Shown piece after piece: positions 26,301 through 33,614 of a stretch of 64,000 bases of DNA. The notes under the pieces are model-generated. The model did no database searches. It saw only the letters and a program-made list of their open reading frames with translations, and had not been told where the DNA came from. Source of the DNA: CAZJLP01 sp964546955 (lineage in GTDB: Bacteria > Verrucomicrobiota > Verrucomicrobiia > Opitutales > Opitutaceae); NCBI GenBank assembly GCA_964546955.1, contig CAZJLP010000006.1, positions 61,673 to 125,672 on the forward strand, read 5' to 3'. The position numbers were made by a program, and so were the translations under genes. The number at the start of each line of letters is the position of its first letter. Within the stretch, counting starts at the first letter, position 1.

Positions 26301-26766
26301 CGCGGAGGGCGACGGACCGCGCCGTCGCTACGAGGATGCCTACACCGCGATCAAGGACGCCGAACATGACGAAAGCGGGGGGATCGAGGTGCCTAAAATC
26401 CAGGCTCGGATCCCCGTGTCGTACCTCGCGGAAACCCGTCTTCGAATCGACTTCTACCGCAAACTCGCCCTCGCCGACTCGGCCGCGAAGCTCAAAGAAA
26501 TCGAGGCCGACCTCAAGGACCGGTTCGGCAAGTTCGGCGACGAAGTAAAAGCGCTTCTCCTGGTCACCGAGATCCGTATTCGGGCGGAACAAAAAAATCT
26601 ACTTTCCGTCGAAACAGAGTCCACGCGCTTGAAGTGCTTGCGTAACAGCGGGCGACGAGACGATTTTGTAATGTTAGGCGCTCGGTTTCCAAGGTTGACC
26701 GCCAGCAAGCCGCTTCTACGTTTACGCGAAATCATTACATTTATAAACAACCTGCCCAACCCATGA
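23308..26766 (+). CDS. mfd: Transcription-repair coupling factor Mfd
   Basis: 1152 aa, full length for the family. In order: a UvrB-like damage-recognition module (about 30-330; GGIIDVYPVTATQPYRLDFF), the CarD-like RNA-polymerase-interaction domain (about 465-540; LVEGDFVVHLQHGIALYRGL), the SF2 translocase (Walker A GDVGFGKT, DEEQ box, SATPIPRTLYMAL, LHNRVQTID, GLDIPNCNTIIIEGADRFGL and QLRGRVGR), and the C-terminal TRCF domain (from about 1010). It displaces RNA polymerase stalled at lesions and recruits UvrA. A low-complexity insertion (RPPAGSPDSHPGDGG) lies near residue 390. It overlaps the next gene by four bases. Confidence 0.97.
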   Translation: MPVSSSPRTKLVGVCPPARGAVLEQRMREQPAPVWLVVADELKAAEQLAEDLALFHEASGKPPVLEILVFPESMPDSRDMREAFAASTDRLTVLSRLRAARSQTTAEPCLVVAATPAALLQPVPSLQEFATREFTLTRGQRQSFQGLLETLRELDYDSEAVCEAPGHYAIRGGIIDVYPVTATQPYRLDFFGDEIEDIRAFDPVTQRGGEQVASISLSATPRLQLDPSRTGLADYLNPLTQLVLIEPAALDEEFSALAREGTDSLRPILDKCAAAFGLSDLDEASALFDDAHSPPEVTWDTESLAHHRSYASDALVAQERLQMEDDARHRFLLQVQQWSKNGHGVVIVASKEGEEQRIREIIETDSALKQLKPAFLRGSLNEGFRVSFRSRPPAGSPDSHPGDGGSAESAQTPRFSWSSLKPAATGVVVVTETEIFGRQRQRRALGSKRAIAQRSQIDQLLDFSELVEGDFVVHLQHGIALYRGLTKVEFAGGAREVISLEFDDHVTLHVPLQESHLISRYVGLSKTKPQLGRIGSGRWEKARQSAERATLDLAAELLRIQAAREAQAGQNFPPDNTWQKEFEASFPFTETPDQLRAITETKSDMERARPMDRLICGDVGFGKTEVAIRAAFKSVQGGRQVAVLVPTTVLAQQHLNTFRERMAGYPIAVEMVSRFRTRAEQAKILAATSAGQVDILIGTHRLLQADVKFKELGLVVIDEEQRFGVKHKEVFKRMRATVDVLSMSATPIPRTLYMALTGARDMSVIETAPRNRHPIQTIVKTYDEKVVVDAIRHEIRRGGQVFYLHNRVQTIDVVAAQLRKLLPDLAIGVGHGQMEEKQLEQVMTEFVAGKHQVLVCTTIIESGLDIPNCNTIIIEGADRFGLSQLYQLRGRVGRFKHQAYAYLLLHRHTRMLEIARQRLNAMRTHNQLGAGFRIAMRDLELRGAGNLLGAEQSGHIVGVGFELYCQLLRQSVARLKGEKTAAAIRASVKLDFVFVGEGAEGDGPRRRYEDAYTAIKDAEHDESGGIEVPKIQARIPVSYLAETRLRIDFYRKLALADSAAKLKEIEADLKDRFGKFGDEVKALLLVTEIRIRAEQKNLLSVETESTRLKCLRNSGRRDDFVMLGARFPRLTASKPLLRLREIITFINNLPNP

Positions 26767-27860
26767 TGTTAGGCCGCCGTTTCCTGCCCCACGCTTCTTT
26801 CTCTCTCGCAACGGCTTTGGTTGCAGTAGCTCCCGCCGCTCGCTGCTTAGCGCAAGCCCAGCTACCCGCGTCGAAAAGCCCGCAAGTGGTCGCGGAGGGC
26901 GTCGTCCAGAACGCGAAAGCACCTCAGGACAACCTGAATTACCGGTTCGCCAATGGGATTGTCGCCATCGTCGAGGACAAAATCATCACGGTGGACGATA
27001 TCCGCCGCAAGGTGTCCGTCCACTTGCCTCAGATCACGGCGGATTCCCGCAACGAGAAGGAGTTCAATCAGAAGTTGGAGGCGCTTCAGGAGTCGATCAT
27101 TCAAGACGAAATCGATAAAGTCCTTATCGTTAAAGAGTTCTACAAGGAGAAGGAAGGCGAAAAGGAGAAGCGCCAGATCCCGGCCAGCTACATTGATAAC
27201 CAGCTTTCGGAGATTATCATCACTCAATACGACAACGATCGTTCCAAATTCCTGGCGTGGCTGCGTTCCGAAGGAAAGACAGTCCGGGATTACCGGAAGG
27301 TCATCGAAGAGGACATCGTTTACAATTTCATGCGCCACCAGCAGCGCAAGAGTCAGAATATCGTCAGCCCGGTGAAGGTGGAGACCTTCTACAACGAGAA
27401 CAAAGACAAGTTTTACCAGGAAGACAGCGTTCACGTGAGGCTCATCCAGTTTCGCCGGACGGAGGGCGAGACCGACGATCAGCTCCGCGAACGCGCGAAT
27501 GCCGCCATCGCCCGTTTCAAAGCCGGAGAGAAGTTCGAAGATATCGCCAAGGAACTCAGCCAGGACGCGCGCCGATCCAAAGGTGGCGACTGGGGTTGGA
27601 TGAATCGCTCCCTTTTCAAACCCGAGCTTGGCGATCCCCTCTTTAAACTCTCAAAGGGCGAAATCACCGGTCAGCCGATCGTTCTCCCTGAAGGCGCATT
27701 CCTTATGTACGTGGAAGACCGCAAGTATGCGGGCATTCAAGGCATCGACGAAGTCCGCCCCCAGATCGAAGCCATCCTCGCCCAGCAGATGGCCCGGACC
27801 AGCCAGGAACACTGGCTCGAGCGCCTCCGCCGCAACGGCTACATCAAGCAGTATAACTAA
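26763..27860 (+). CDS. SurA-like periplasmic peptidyl-prolyl isomerase
   Basis: 365 aa with a signal peptide (cleavage after CLAQA, near residue 32). Residues about 55-190 form the SurA_N chaperone region (GIVAIVEDKIITVDDIRRKV). A parvulin domain spans about 215-325 (GEKFEDIAKELSQDARRSKG, GDWGWMNRSLFKPELGDPLF, KLSKGEITGQPIVLPEGAFL). Such proteins escort outer-membrane proteins through the periplasm. The start overlaps the mfd stop, so it is translationally coupled, an unusual partnership. Only one parvulin domain is present; E. coli SurA has two. Confidence 0.88.
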   Translation: MMLGRRFLPHASFSLATALVAVAPAARCLAQAQLPASKSPQVVAEGVVQNAKAPQDNLNYRFANGIVAIVEDKIITVDDIRRKVSVHLPQITADSRNEKEFNQKLEALQESIIQDEIDKVLIVKEFYKEKEGEKEKRQIPASYIDNQLSEIIITQYDNDRSKFLAWLRSEGKTVRDYRKVIEEDIVYNFMRHQQRKSQNIVSPVKVETFYNENKDKFYQEDSVHVRLIQFRRTEGETDDQLRERANAAIARFKAGEKFEDIAKELSQDARRSKGGDWGWMNRSLFKPELGDPLFKLSKGEITGQPIVLPEGAFLMYVEDRKYAGIQGIDEVRPQIEAILAQQMARTSQEHWLERLRRNGYIKQYN

Positions 27861-27870
27861 GGCGAGAGGT

Positions 27871-28024
27871 GATCGAAAGGTAGGCGAGGCCTCTGGACTC
27901 GCCGTCGTGTGGGCCAATGCCGCCCACATGTTCCATTTGCAGTGCAAGACGGCGTGAGAACGCGTCGCGTCGATTGCGACCTCCTTCTTCGACGGCGAGT
28001 CCAGAGGCCTCGCCCTACCCTCGC
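27871..28024. repeat. Interspersed inverted repeat, best copy of the GTAGGGCGAGGCCTC family
   Basis: Left arm AGGTAGGCGAGGCCTCTGGA continuing CTCGCCGTCGTGTG (27879-27913); right arm CGACGGCGAGTCCAGAGG continuing CCTCGCCCTACCCTCG (27988-28024). The arms are near-perfect reverse complements over about 29 bp around a 75-bp centre. Related sequences occur at 7, 3664, 9428, 14935, 17706 and 33540. Confidence 0.85.
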
Positions 28025-28034
28025 TCCGTTCTTC

Positions 28035-28226
28035 AATCTTTCCTCTACGGAACTCCCCCTCGGTTCCGCTTTTGCTTCGCAATGCAGTTAGACGGGGCGG
28101 CTTTTCCAGGAAATCACGGGCGGCCCGAGCTGCGTTCGGTGACCAAACGCGAGCGACGTGGCTTCTCTGTAGAGGAAGAAAGATAAAGATGGCGGAGGGC
28201 CGCCGCCCGCGACGGCGCTTCGGGGC
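28035..28226. repeat. Second inverted pair plus GATGGCGGAGGGCCGCCG element
   Basis: ATCTTTCCTCTACGG (28036-28050) faces TGTAGAGGAAGAAAGAT (28164-28180). It is followed by AAAGATGGCGGAGGGCCGCC and GCCCGCGACGGCGCTTC (28181-28217), which recurs inverted at 31837-31878 downstream of tRNA-Tyr. No gene is apparent between 27861 and 28311. Confidence 0.6.
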
Positions 28227-28311
28227 CGCTAAGGTGAGAGCTGCCTTTAGATAGCACTCCGTGCGCTTCCTCATTGCTTCCGCGGCCCGCTCCCGCCACA
28301 CAGCTGACTCC

Positions 28312-29079
28312 ATGAGCGAACCCGCCGCGTCTCCAGCCGCAGCAGAGCCCGCGACCGTCATCGGGACTGCGTCCTCCGTCCCGAATCGCCTCCGTGAAAT
28401 GGCGGTGGCCGAGCGCCCGCAGGAACGCCTCGAGCGGTTGGGCGCGGCCGCGCTGAGTGATACCGAGCTCCTCGCCATGTTGTTGCGCAACGGCACGCGC
28501 GGCCACGACGTGATGACCCTCGCCACGCGCCTCATCTCGGAGGCGGGATCTCTCGCGGGCCTGATCGCCTGGACCGAAAAAGACTTTCGTAAGCTCAAGG
28601 GCATTGGCCGCGTAAAAGCCCTCCAACTCCTCACCGCCATGGAGGTCGCGCGCCGTGTTGTCGGCCAGCAAGCCGGTGGGGCGCCTCATCTCGGTAGCGC
28701 CAATCTGGTGCACGCGTATTTTCAACCCATCATCGCCGGCCTGCAGGTCGAGAAGTTCTGGGTCCTTTGCCTCAATCGTAAGAACCGGCTAATGAAGCGG
28801 GTCGAAGTCACCTCCGGAACCGCTACGGGAAGCCTGGTGCACCCCCGGGAAGTCTTCCGCGAAGCGATTCGCGAAGGAGCTCTCGCGGTGGTGTGCGTGC
28901 ACAATCACCCCAGTGGCGACCCAGCGCCCAGCACTCCTGACATCCAGGTCACGCGCCTGCTGCGCGAAGCCGCCAAAACCATCGGCATCGATTTTATCGA
29001 TCACGTGATCGTCGGCCGCAAGGAAGCCGATCCCAACGGCCTCGGCTATTACAGCTTCCGCTCCGCCGGCCTGATCTGA
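28312..29079 (+). CDS. radC: RadC/JAB-domain protein
   Basis: 255 aa from the ATG at 28312 (a GTG at 28261 is less likely). The N-terminal helix-hairpin-helix region contains ERPQERLERLGAAALSDTEL and KLKGIGRVKALQLLTAMEVA. The C-terminal MPN/JAB metalloprotease-like domain has the metal motif HNHPSGDPAPS preceded by the E-R-A/G region, with SDPNG-like DPNGLGYYSF at the end. RadC was named for DNA repair but its cellular function remains unsettled. Full length and intact. Confidence 0.95.
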   Translation: MSEPAASPAAAEPATVIGTASSVPNRLREMAVAERPQERLERLGAAALSDTELLAMLLRNGTRGHDVMTLATRLISEAGSLAGLIAWTEKDFRKLKGIGRVKALQLLTAMEVARRVVGQQAGGAPHLGSANLVHAYFQPIIAGLQVEKFWVLCLNRKNRLMKRVEVTSGTATGSLVHPREVFREAIREGALAVVCVHNHPSGDPAPSTPDIQVTRLLREAAKTIGIDFIDHVIVGRKEADPNGLGYYSFRSAGLI

Positions 29080-29117
29080 AGATTGAGAAAGAAGGGCGAC
29101 ACTGCGAGAAGCCGCCC

Positions 29118-29852
29118 TTACACTTTCTCGGCCACCGGTTTGATTCGGGCCCAGCGGCGGCCGTCGGCGGTTTTGATCGACGCCCGCTCCGAGTCTTGGC
29201 CGGCGACCCGCGGCCGCGCCAGCCCAACGGCTAAGCCGAGCCCCGCCCCCGCGATAACATCCAGGAATACATGCTGCTTTGTCGCGAGAGTCGAATACAC
29301 GATCCCCGCACACCAAAGCCAATTGACCACATGGAGCGCCGAGGGCCAACTGTATCTCAGCAAAAGCCGTCGCAGCCACACTGCATTGAAAATCGAAAAC
29401 GCCACATGCAGCGACGGACACGCATTGCCGGCGGTATCCGCTGATTTGAGGAACTCAAATCCCGGATGCTGCGACCACTCGATATCAGCCCGCGGCACGG
29501 CCGTCGGCCAAAAGAAAAAGAAAAGAAAGCCCACCACACTCAAGACCCCGGCCGCCCACCCAAAAAACACCAGCTCACGCCGTTCCGATATAAGGAAGGG
29601 CACGATCTGCGTGTAAGCCCAGAGAGAGAAATAGAGTCCCAGCGCCTGCGGCTGAAAACCGATCCAGCTGTCGACCGGCGTCAGAGGCATCGTAACGAAG
29701 GGAAAGACCGGATACTTGAGCAAAAGAAAGTACCCCGCGAAAAAAGCCGCGATGAAGGCGGGAATCCCGAACGTCTTCAGCCGCCACTCTCCCAAAGGAC
29801 GAAACACCGGGCTAGCGGAGCGTGAGGCAGCGGGGAGAGTAGAAGTCTTCAT
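29118..29852 (-). CDS. PAP2-family (inositol-phosphotransferase-like) membrane phosphatase
   Basis: 244 aa, about six transmembrane helices. The two catalytic phosphatase motifs are CPSLHVAFS (residues 145-153) and TKQHVFLDVIAG (191-202), matching the C2 (SxHxxxxxx) and C3 (HxxxD) signatures. C1 is weak, as in the PAP2_3/AUR1-type branch. It probably acts on lipid phosphates at the membrane. The neighbouring cardiolipin synthase on the same strand makes a phospholipid role plausible. The C-terminal 30 residues are basic and cytoplasmic. Confidence 0.85.
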   Translation of the reverse strand: MKTSTLPAASRSASPVFRPLGEWRLKTFGIPAFIAAFFAGYFLLLKYPVFPFVTMPLTPVDSWIGFQPQALGLYFSLWAYTQIVPFLISERRELVFFGWAAGVLSVVGFLFFFFWPTAVPRADIEWSQHPGFEFLKSADTAGNACPSLHVAFSIFNAVWLRRLLLRYSWPSALHVVNWLWCAGIVYSTLATKQHVFLDVIAGAGLGLAVGLARPRVAGQDSERASIKTADGRRWARIKPVAEKV

Positions 29853-29961
29853 TCAAAACGCGGCCGTCGGCCTGCCGCACAGATTTCTTGTGCCCATCTT
29901 TTGTTCCCCTTGCCACCATCATTTTGCCAGGGGGGCGTTGCTCGCCTCCGGCAATCATTCC

Positions 29962-30080
29962 CGTACTCCTGCTCTTACTCGTTCTCGAACCCAGAATCGT
30001 GGCACAATGGCTATGGATTCGAGCCTTTGATCCGAGTCTGTGGGATCGAGAACGAGTAAGAGTAGGAGAACGAGAACGAG
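29962..30080. repeat. GAGAAC/GAGTAA hexad inverted pair
   Basis: Arm one CGTACTCCTGCTCTTACTCG continuing TTCTCGAACCC (29962-29992) and arm two GGGATCGAGAACGAGTAAGA continuing GTAGGAGAACG (30042-30072) match as reverse complements at about 28 of 31 positions. Same hexad vocabulary as 18295-18444, with a different centre. It lies between the PAP2 gene and cardiolipin synthase. Confidence 0.8.
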
Positions 30081-30112
30081 TTCGGGGGGAACCGCGCTGG
30101 CCCAGCCCCCCT

Positions 30113-31546
30113 TCACAACAACGGCGCCAGGAGTCGAGCGAGGTCCTCCGCCACATTGCCCAATAACCGATAGCGTCTCGGCCGATCCGTTTTCGGCTCT
30201 TTGCAGTGCCTGAGCAGTTCGTCGGCCCAGGCCTGCATCGCGGCGACGTCGCTCTCCGTGTAAAGCACGACGCCGATTTCGAAGTTAACAAACAAACTCC
30301 GCAGATCGAAATTAGCGGATCCCACCATTCCCATCCGGTGGTCGATGATGATGGCCTTGCAGTGCATCATCCCGGGTCCAAACAGCAGTATCCTCGCCCC
30401 CGCCTTTTTCAGCTCCCGCGTGTAGTGCCTGCGCGCGTAATCAGTCACCGGGTGATTCGACTTGGCGGGCAGCACCAGCGTCACATCGATCCCCGCCCGC
30501 GCCTTTACCATCAACGATCGGTACAAAACCTCATCGGGGATAAAGTAGGGTGTCACGATCAGGATGCTCTCGTGCGCCTCCTGGATCATCGAAAGTATCC
30601 CTTCGTAGAGGGAATCGCCGGCCACGTCGGGTCCACTCGCCACCACCTGGAGAACGCTTGATCCCTCCGCGCGAATGGCCCCCGGGATGGCTTCGCGATG
30701 GAGCGCCCCGAGAGGTTGCCCGCTCGCGAACGACCAATCCGCCAAAAACACTTCGTTGAGCAAAGCCGCCGCGGGCCCGCTGACGATCGCGCCAAAATCT
30801 CGCCAGCGCTTTTTCTGCGGCGTCGGCCCCATGTATTCTTCGGCTAGATTGTGCCCGCCCACGATCGCAGTGTGCTGATCGAAAACCGCGATCTTCCGAT
30901 GGTTCCGCAAATTGGCCGACGTACGAGTCACCAAGGGCATCACCGGCATGAACCGCTGAACCTCGCCCCCCGCGTCTCGCAACGGCTGCACAAAACCGCG
31001 GCTGGAAAAAAGACAGCCCACCGCGTCGAGCAGCAATCGCACCGTGACTCCCTCCCGAGCCCGCTTGGCCAACGCCTCCACGATGCGCCGGCCCGTGTCG
31101 TCGCGTCCCAGAATGAAGGTGGTGATGTGGATCGAATTCTTAGCCGTCGCAATATGGTCCAGCAACGTCGCGTAGATGTCCTCTCCGGTTGTGAGGAACC
31201 GCACCGTGTTGCCGCCCACCGGCGGACATGCCCCGCTCGCATTGATCGTTTGAGCCGTCGGCGACACCTGGCTCGGCACATCGATGCCCTCCACTCCCTC
31301 GATCGAGGGCGAGAGTCGGGATTTGCGGGCGACCAGCCGCTGCAGTTTTCGGCCGCCTAAAAACAGATATAGGGGCACTCCGACATAAGGCACCAAGACG
31401 ATGCCCAGGAGCCATGCGACCGTATTGCCTGGTTGGCGCTTTTCCGTGAGCAGGCGGGCAATCAAGAACAGAGCCAGCAAAAATCCCCCGACCGTGACGA
31501 GGTGAGTCAATACGGGGTGGCCGCTGATGTCGTACAAGGAAGCCAT
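30113..31546 (-). CDS. cls: Cardiolipin synthase (phospholipase D family)
   Basis: 477 aa from the ATG at 31546. Two N-terminal transmembrane helices (LVTVGGFLLALFLIARLL; TVAWLLGIVLVPYVGVPLYL) are followed by two HKD motifs. The first is in NLRNHRKIAVFDQHTAIVGG (H-x-K-x4-D, residues about 219-238), the second is MHCKAIIIDHRMGMVGSANF (about 397-416). It transfers a phosphatidyl group between phosphatidylglycerol molecules at the inner membrane. All catalytic residues are present and the length is normal. Confidence 0.95.
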   Translation of the reverse strand: MASLYDISGHPVLTHLVTVGGFLLALFLIARLLTEKRQPGNTVAWLLGIVLVPYVGVPLYLFLGGRKLQRLVARKSRLSPSIEGVEGIDVPSQVSPTAQTINASGACPPVGGNTVRFLTTGEDIYATLLDHIATAKNSIHITTFILGRDDTGRRIVEALAKRAREGVTVRLLLDAVGCLFSSRGFVQPLRDAGGEVQRFMPVMPLVTRTSANLRNHRKIAVFDQHTAIVGGHNLAEEYMGPTPQKKRWRDFGAIVSGPAAALLNEVFLADWSFASGQPLGALHREAIPGAIRAEGSSVLQVVASGPDVAGDSLYEGILSMIQEAHESILIVTPYFIPDEVLYRSLMVKARAGIDVTLVLPAKSNHPVTDYARRHYTRELKKAGARILLFGPGMMHCKAIIIDHRMGMVGSANFDLRSLFVNFEIGVVLYTESDVAAMQAWADELLRHCKEPKTDRPRRYRLLGNVAEDLARLLAPLL

Positions 31547-31657
31547 ACCGTTGGCTCCCGAGCCTGCTCTCGCAGAACCACATGGCAAGCCGTGGAAAAG
31601 CCGAAAAAATGCCTTGAACTCCCTGCGGTGTCTCGCGATTTTTCCCCTTCCCTTTTT

Positions 31658-31744
31658 GGTAGGTTACTCAAGTGGCCAACGAGGGCGGACTGTAAATCCG
31701 CCGGCTTAACGCCTTCGATGGTTCGAATCCATCACCTACCACCA
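31658..31744 (+). tRNA. tRNA-Tyr (GTA)
   Basis: 87 nt. The acceptor stem GGTAGGT (31658-31664) pairs perfectly with ACCTACC (31734-31740), then discriminator A and an encoded CCA. The anticodon arm GCGGA-CTGTAAA-TCCGC gives anticodon GTA. A long class-II variable arm precedes a T arm GATGG-TTCGAAT-CCATC. The only RNA gene seen in the window. Confidence 0.97.
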
Positions 31745-31836
31745 CTTTCGAAGCTAAGTGCCACCCCTGGAACACCAACCAAGGGGTGGATTTGTTTAAA
31801 GAGAGGCATCGACGTCCGTCGCCATTGGCCTCACCC

Positions 31837-31986
31837 GCTGTGAAGCGTCGACCCGGCCGGCGGCCCTCCGCCATCTTTCCTCTTTCCTCTTTATCTTTCT
31901 CTTTCTCTCGGAGTCTGTGCCCGAGGTCTGAAGTCTAACATCCCGAAACCGAGATAAAGATTAAGATAAAGAGGAAAGAGAAAGAG
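31837..31986. repeat. GGCGGAGGGCCGCC element plus AAAGAT/AAAGAG hexad inverted pair
   Basis: 31837-31878 is the inverted counterpart of 28181-28217 (GAAGCGTCGAC, then CGGCGGCCCTCCGCCATCTTT). It runs directly into a pyrimidine arm (TTTCCTCTTTATCTTTCTCT then TTCTCTCGG, 31883-31911), which faces CCGAGATAAAGATTAAGATA and AAGAGGAAAGAGAAAGAG (31949-31986). The arms are hexad iterations. The pair could also terminate the minus-strand purM transcript. Confidence 0.75.
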
Positions 31987-32009
31987 TGCCGGACCGGGAC
32001 AACCCTCCC

Positions 32010-33110
32010 CTACCGCACCTGCAACGTATCCGCCCCGAAGGTCAGCCCGAGGGGGGGCACGACGACCGCCTTGCGGTCTCCGTCCTTTCGAACATGACCC
32101 GCGAGCCAGGCGTCGTACCCTGCGCTTTTGGCCGCGTTGAGCGTGGCGTCAGCCGCCTCGGGCGATACATACGCCGCGAAGCCCACCCCCATGTTGAACG
32201 TGGCATACGCCTCGCGCACATCGATGGGACCTGCCCACATCAGAAAACGGAACAGCGCGGGCTCTGGGCGGATATTGGTGATCTCGTACACAAACGGCTC
32301 CTCCAACCGCATCAGTTTCCGCCAGCCGTGACCCGTCACATGGGCCACGTAGTTCAATTTGATCCCGCGCTTTTGACACTCTCGCACAAACGCGACGTAG
32401 ATGATCGACGGGGCCAAGAGCGCCTCACCGTAGCTGGTGCCGTCGCCGATCGCCGTCTTGTACCCCTGCGGTAGTTGTTCTGCGATCTTGCGACAAAGTG
32501 TAAGTCCGTTGGTCTGGACGCCAGACGACGCGAGAAAAATGATCGCGTCTCCATCTTTGACGTCACCGACGATGCGCAGCTGTTTGGGCGCGATCCGCCC
32601 GAAGGCCGAACCCGCCAACACAATGGTTTCGGGCTCGACGATCCCGCGCAGCGTGGGTGTTTCGCCACCGCCCCAGACCGCCCCGGCCTGCCGGCACCCT
32701 TCGGCAAAGCCGTCCACCAAATCGGTCGCGCGCTTTTGATCCGCGAACCAATTGGAATCGCCCACCGCCGCATGCATCGCGACCGACACGGGCAACGCTC
32801 CGCACGTGATCAGGTCGTTCACGATGGTCGCGACCGTATCGATGCCGATCTCCCGATAAAAACAGCGCCCGCCCTCGGCGTACACCGCGTCAGCAACGAG
32901 GTTTTTCGTGCCGAGTCCCTCTTCCACGTGGGCGATATAATGGTCTGCCGCCTCGATCAAGTACGCGCTCTCGCCCCGGGTGGTGGCGGGCTCGGTATAC
33001 CCGTGCTGCGTCAAAGCATCTGCCGTCGTCCGCGCCGCCTTCTGACACGCGCGTTTGAACGCATCGAGCTGATCGTACCGTACACCGGAGGATTCGTAGG
33101 AAAGACTCAT
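32010..33110 (-). CDS. purM: Phosphoribosylformylglycinamidine cyclo-ligase (AIR synthetase)
   Basis: 366 aa from the ATG at 33110; the upstream extension to 33170 reads through repeat DNA. Conserved features are the VDAVYAEGGRCFYREIGIDT region with TIVNDLITCGALP (ATP/substrate loop), GGGETPTLRGIV, SSGVQTNGLTLCRKIAEQLP and VTGHGWRKLMRLEE. It closes the imidazole ring in purine synthesis. Many PurM proteins read DGVGTK at the position where this one reads EGLGTK. Last gene of the minus-strand purine cluster, separated from purF by a repeat-filled 504-bp spacer. Confidence 0.93.
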   Translation of the reverse strand: MSLSYESSGVRYDQLDAFKRACQKAARTTADALTQHGYTEPATTRGESAYLIEAADHYIAHVEEGLGTKNLVADAVYAEGGRCFYREIGIDTVATIVNDLITCGALPVSVAMHAAVGDSNWFADQKRATDLVDGFAEGCRQAGAVWGGGETPTLRGIVEPETIVLAGSAFGRIAPKQLRIVGDVKDGDAIIFLASSGVQTNGLTLCRKIAEQLPQGYKTAIGDGTSYGEALLAPSIIYVAFVRECQKRGIKLNYVAHVTGHGWRKLMRLEEPFVYEITNIRPEPALFRFLMWAGPIDVREAYATFNMGVGFAAYVSPEAADATLNAAKSAGYDAWLAGHVRKDGDRKAVVVPPLGLTFGADTLQVR

Positions 33111-33614
33111 CGGGAAGAGACCACTAATGCACACTAATTCCCACGAATGGGGAGCCTGAATTTCAAACATTGTGCCTACCCGAGCAGGTAGGCGGCGCTT
33201 CTATCTCGAATGTCGGACACAAGTCGGGTTTTAACCGCGAATGGACACGAATGGACGCGAATATCGAGGAGGATCATTGTAGGGTAGCGTCTGTACGGAA
33301 GCCGGGAACCCGTCATTGGCGGGAGATATCAGGAAAGAACTGGGTAGATGGGCATTCTAGATAGGGGAGTCGGAGGAATCTCAATCCATTGCTTATTGCC
33401 GAAGCTTATCGCTTATTGGCCGAACAGGCATGGAGCAACGAACCGCGGTAGTTTCTTGAGAGGAAAATGAGCGAGTAAACGGGTCCAATTGTTTGCCTCG
33501 GCAGAATCGAATCTTCGCGTCCATTCGCGGTTCACAACTCCCGAGACAACGGCTCGGCCGGAGGCGCTCGCCCTACCCTCTGGCTGCCCGACCTTCAACT
33601 CCCCTTCGCAGCCT
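33111..33614. repeat. Repeat-filled purF-purM spacer
   Basis: No gene is supported in this spacer. It contains an arm TTAACCGCGAATGGACACGA continuing ATGGACGCGAAT (33231-33261) with an inverted partner at 33514-33533 (CGCGTCCATTCGCGGTTCAC); a related CACTAATGCACACTAATTCC tract (33122-33141); a GCTTATT array (CATTGCTTATTGCC GAAGCTTATCGCTTATTGG, 33387-33419); and a decayed GTAGGGCGAGG piece (GGAGGCGCTCGCCCTACCC, 33560-33578). Four repeat types are thus nested in one intra-cluster spacer. Confidence 0.7.

Noticed and set aside
24802..26592. A 596-codon minus-strand frame inside mfd
   Set aside because: Shadow of the Mfd helicase domains; composition is dominated by Asp/His/Gly without motifs.
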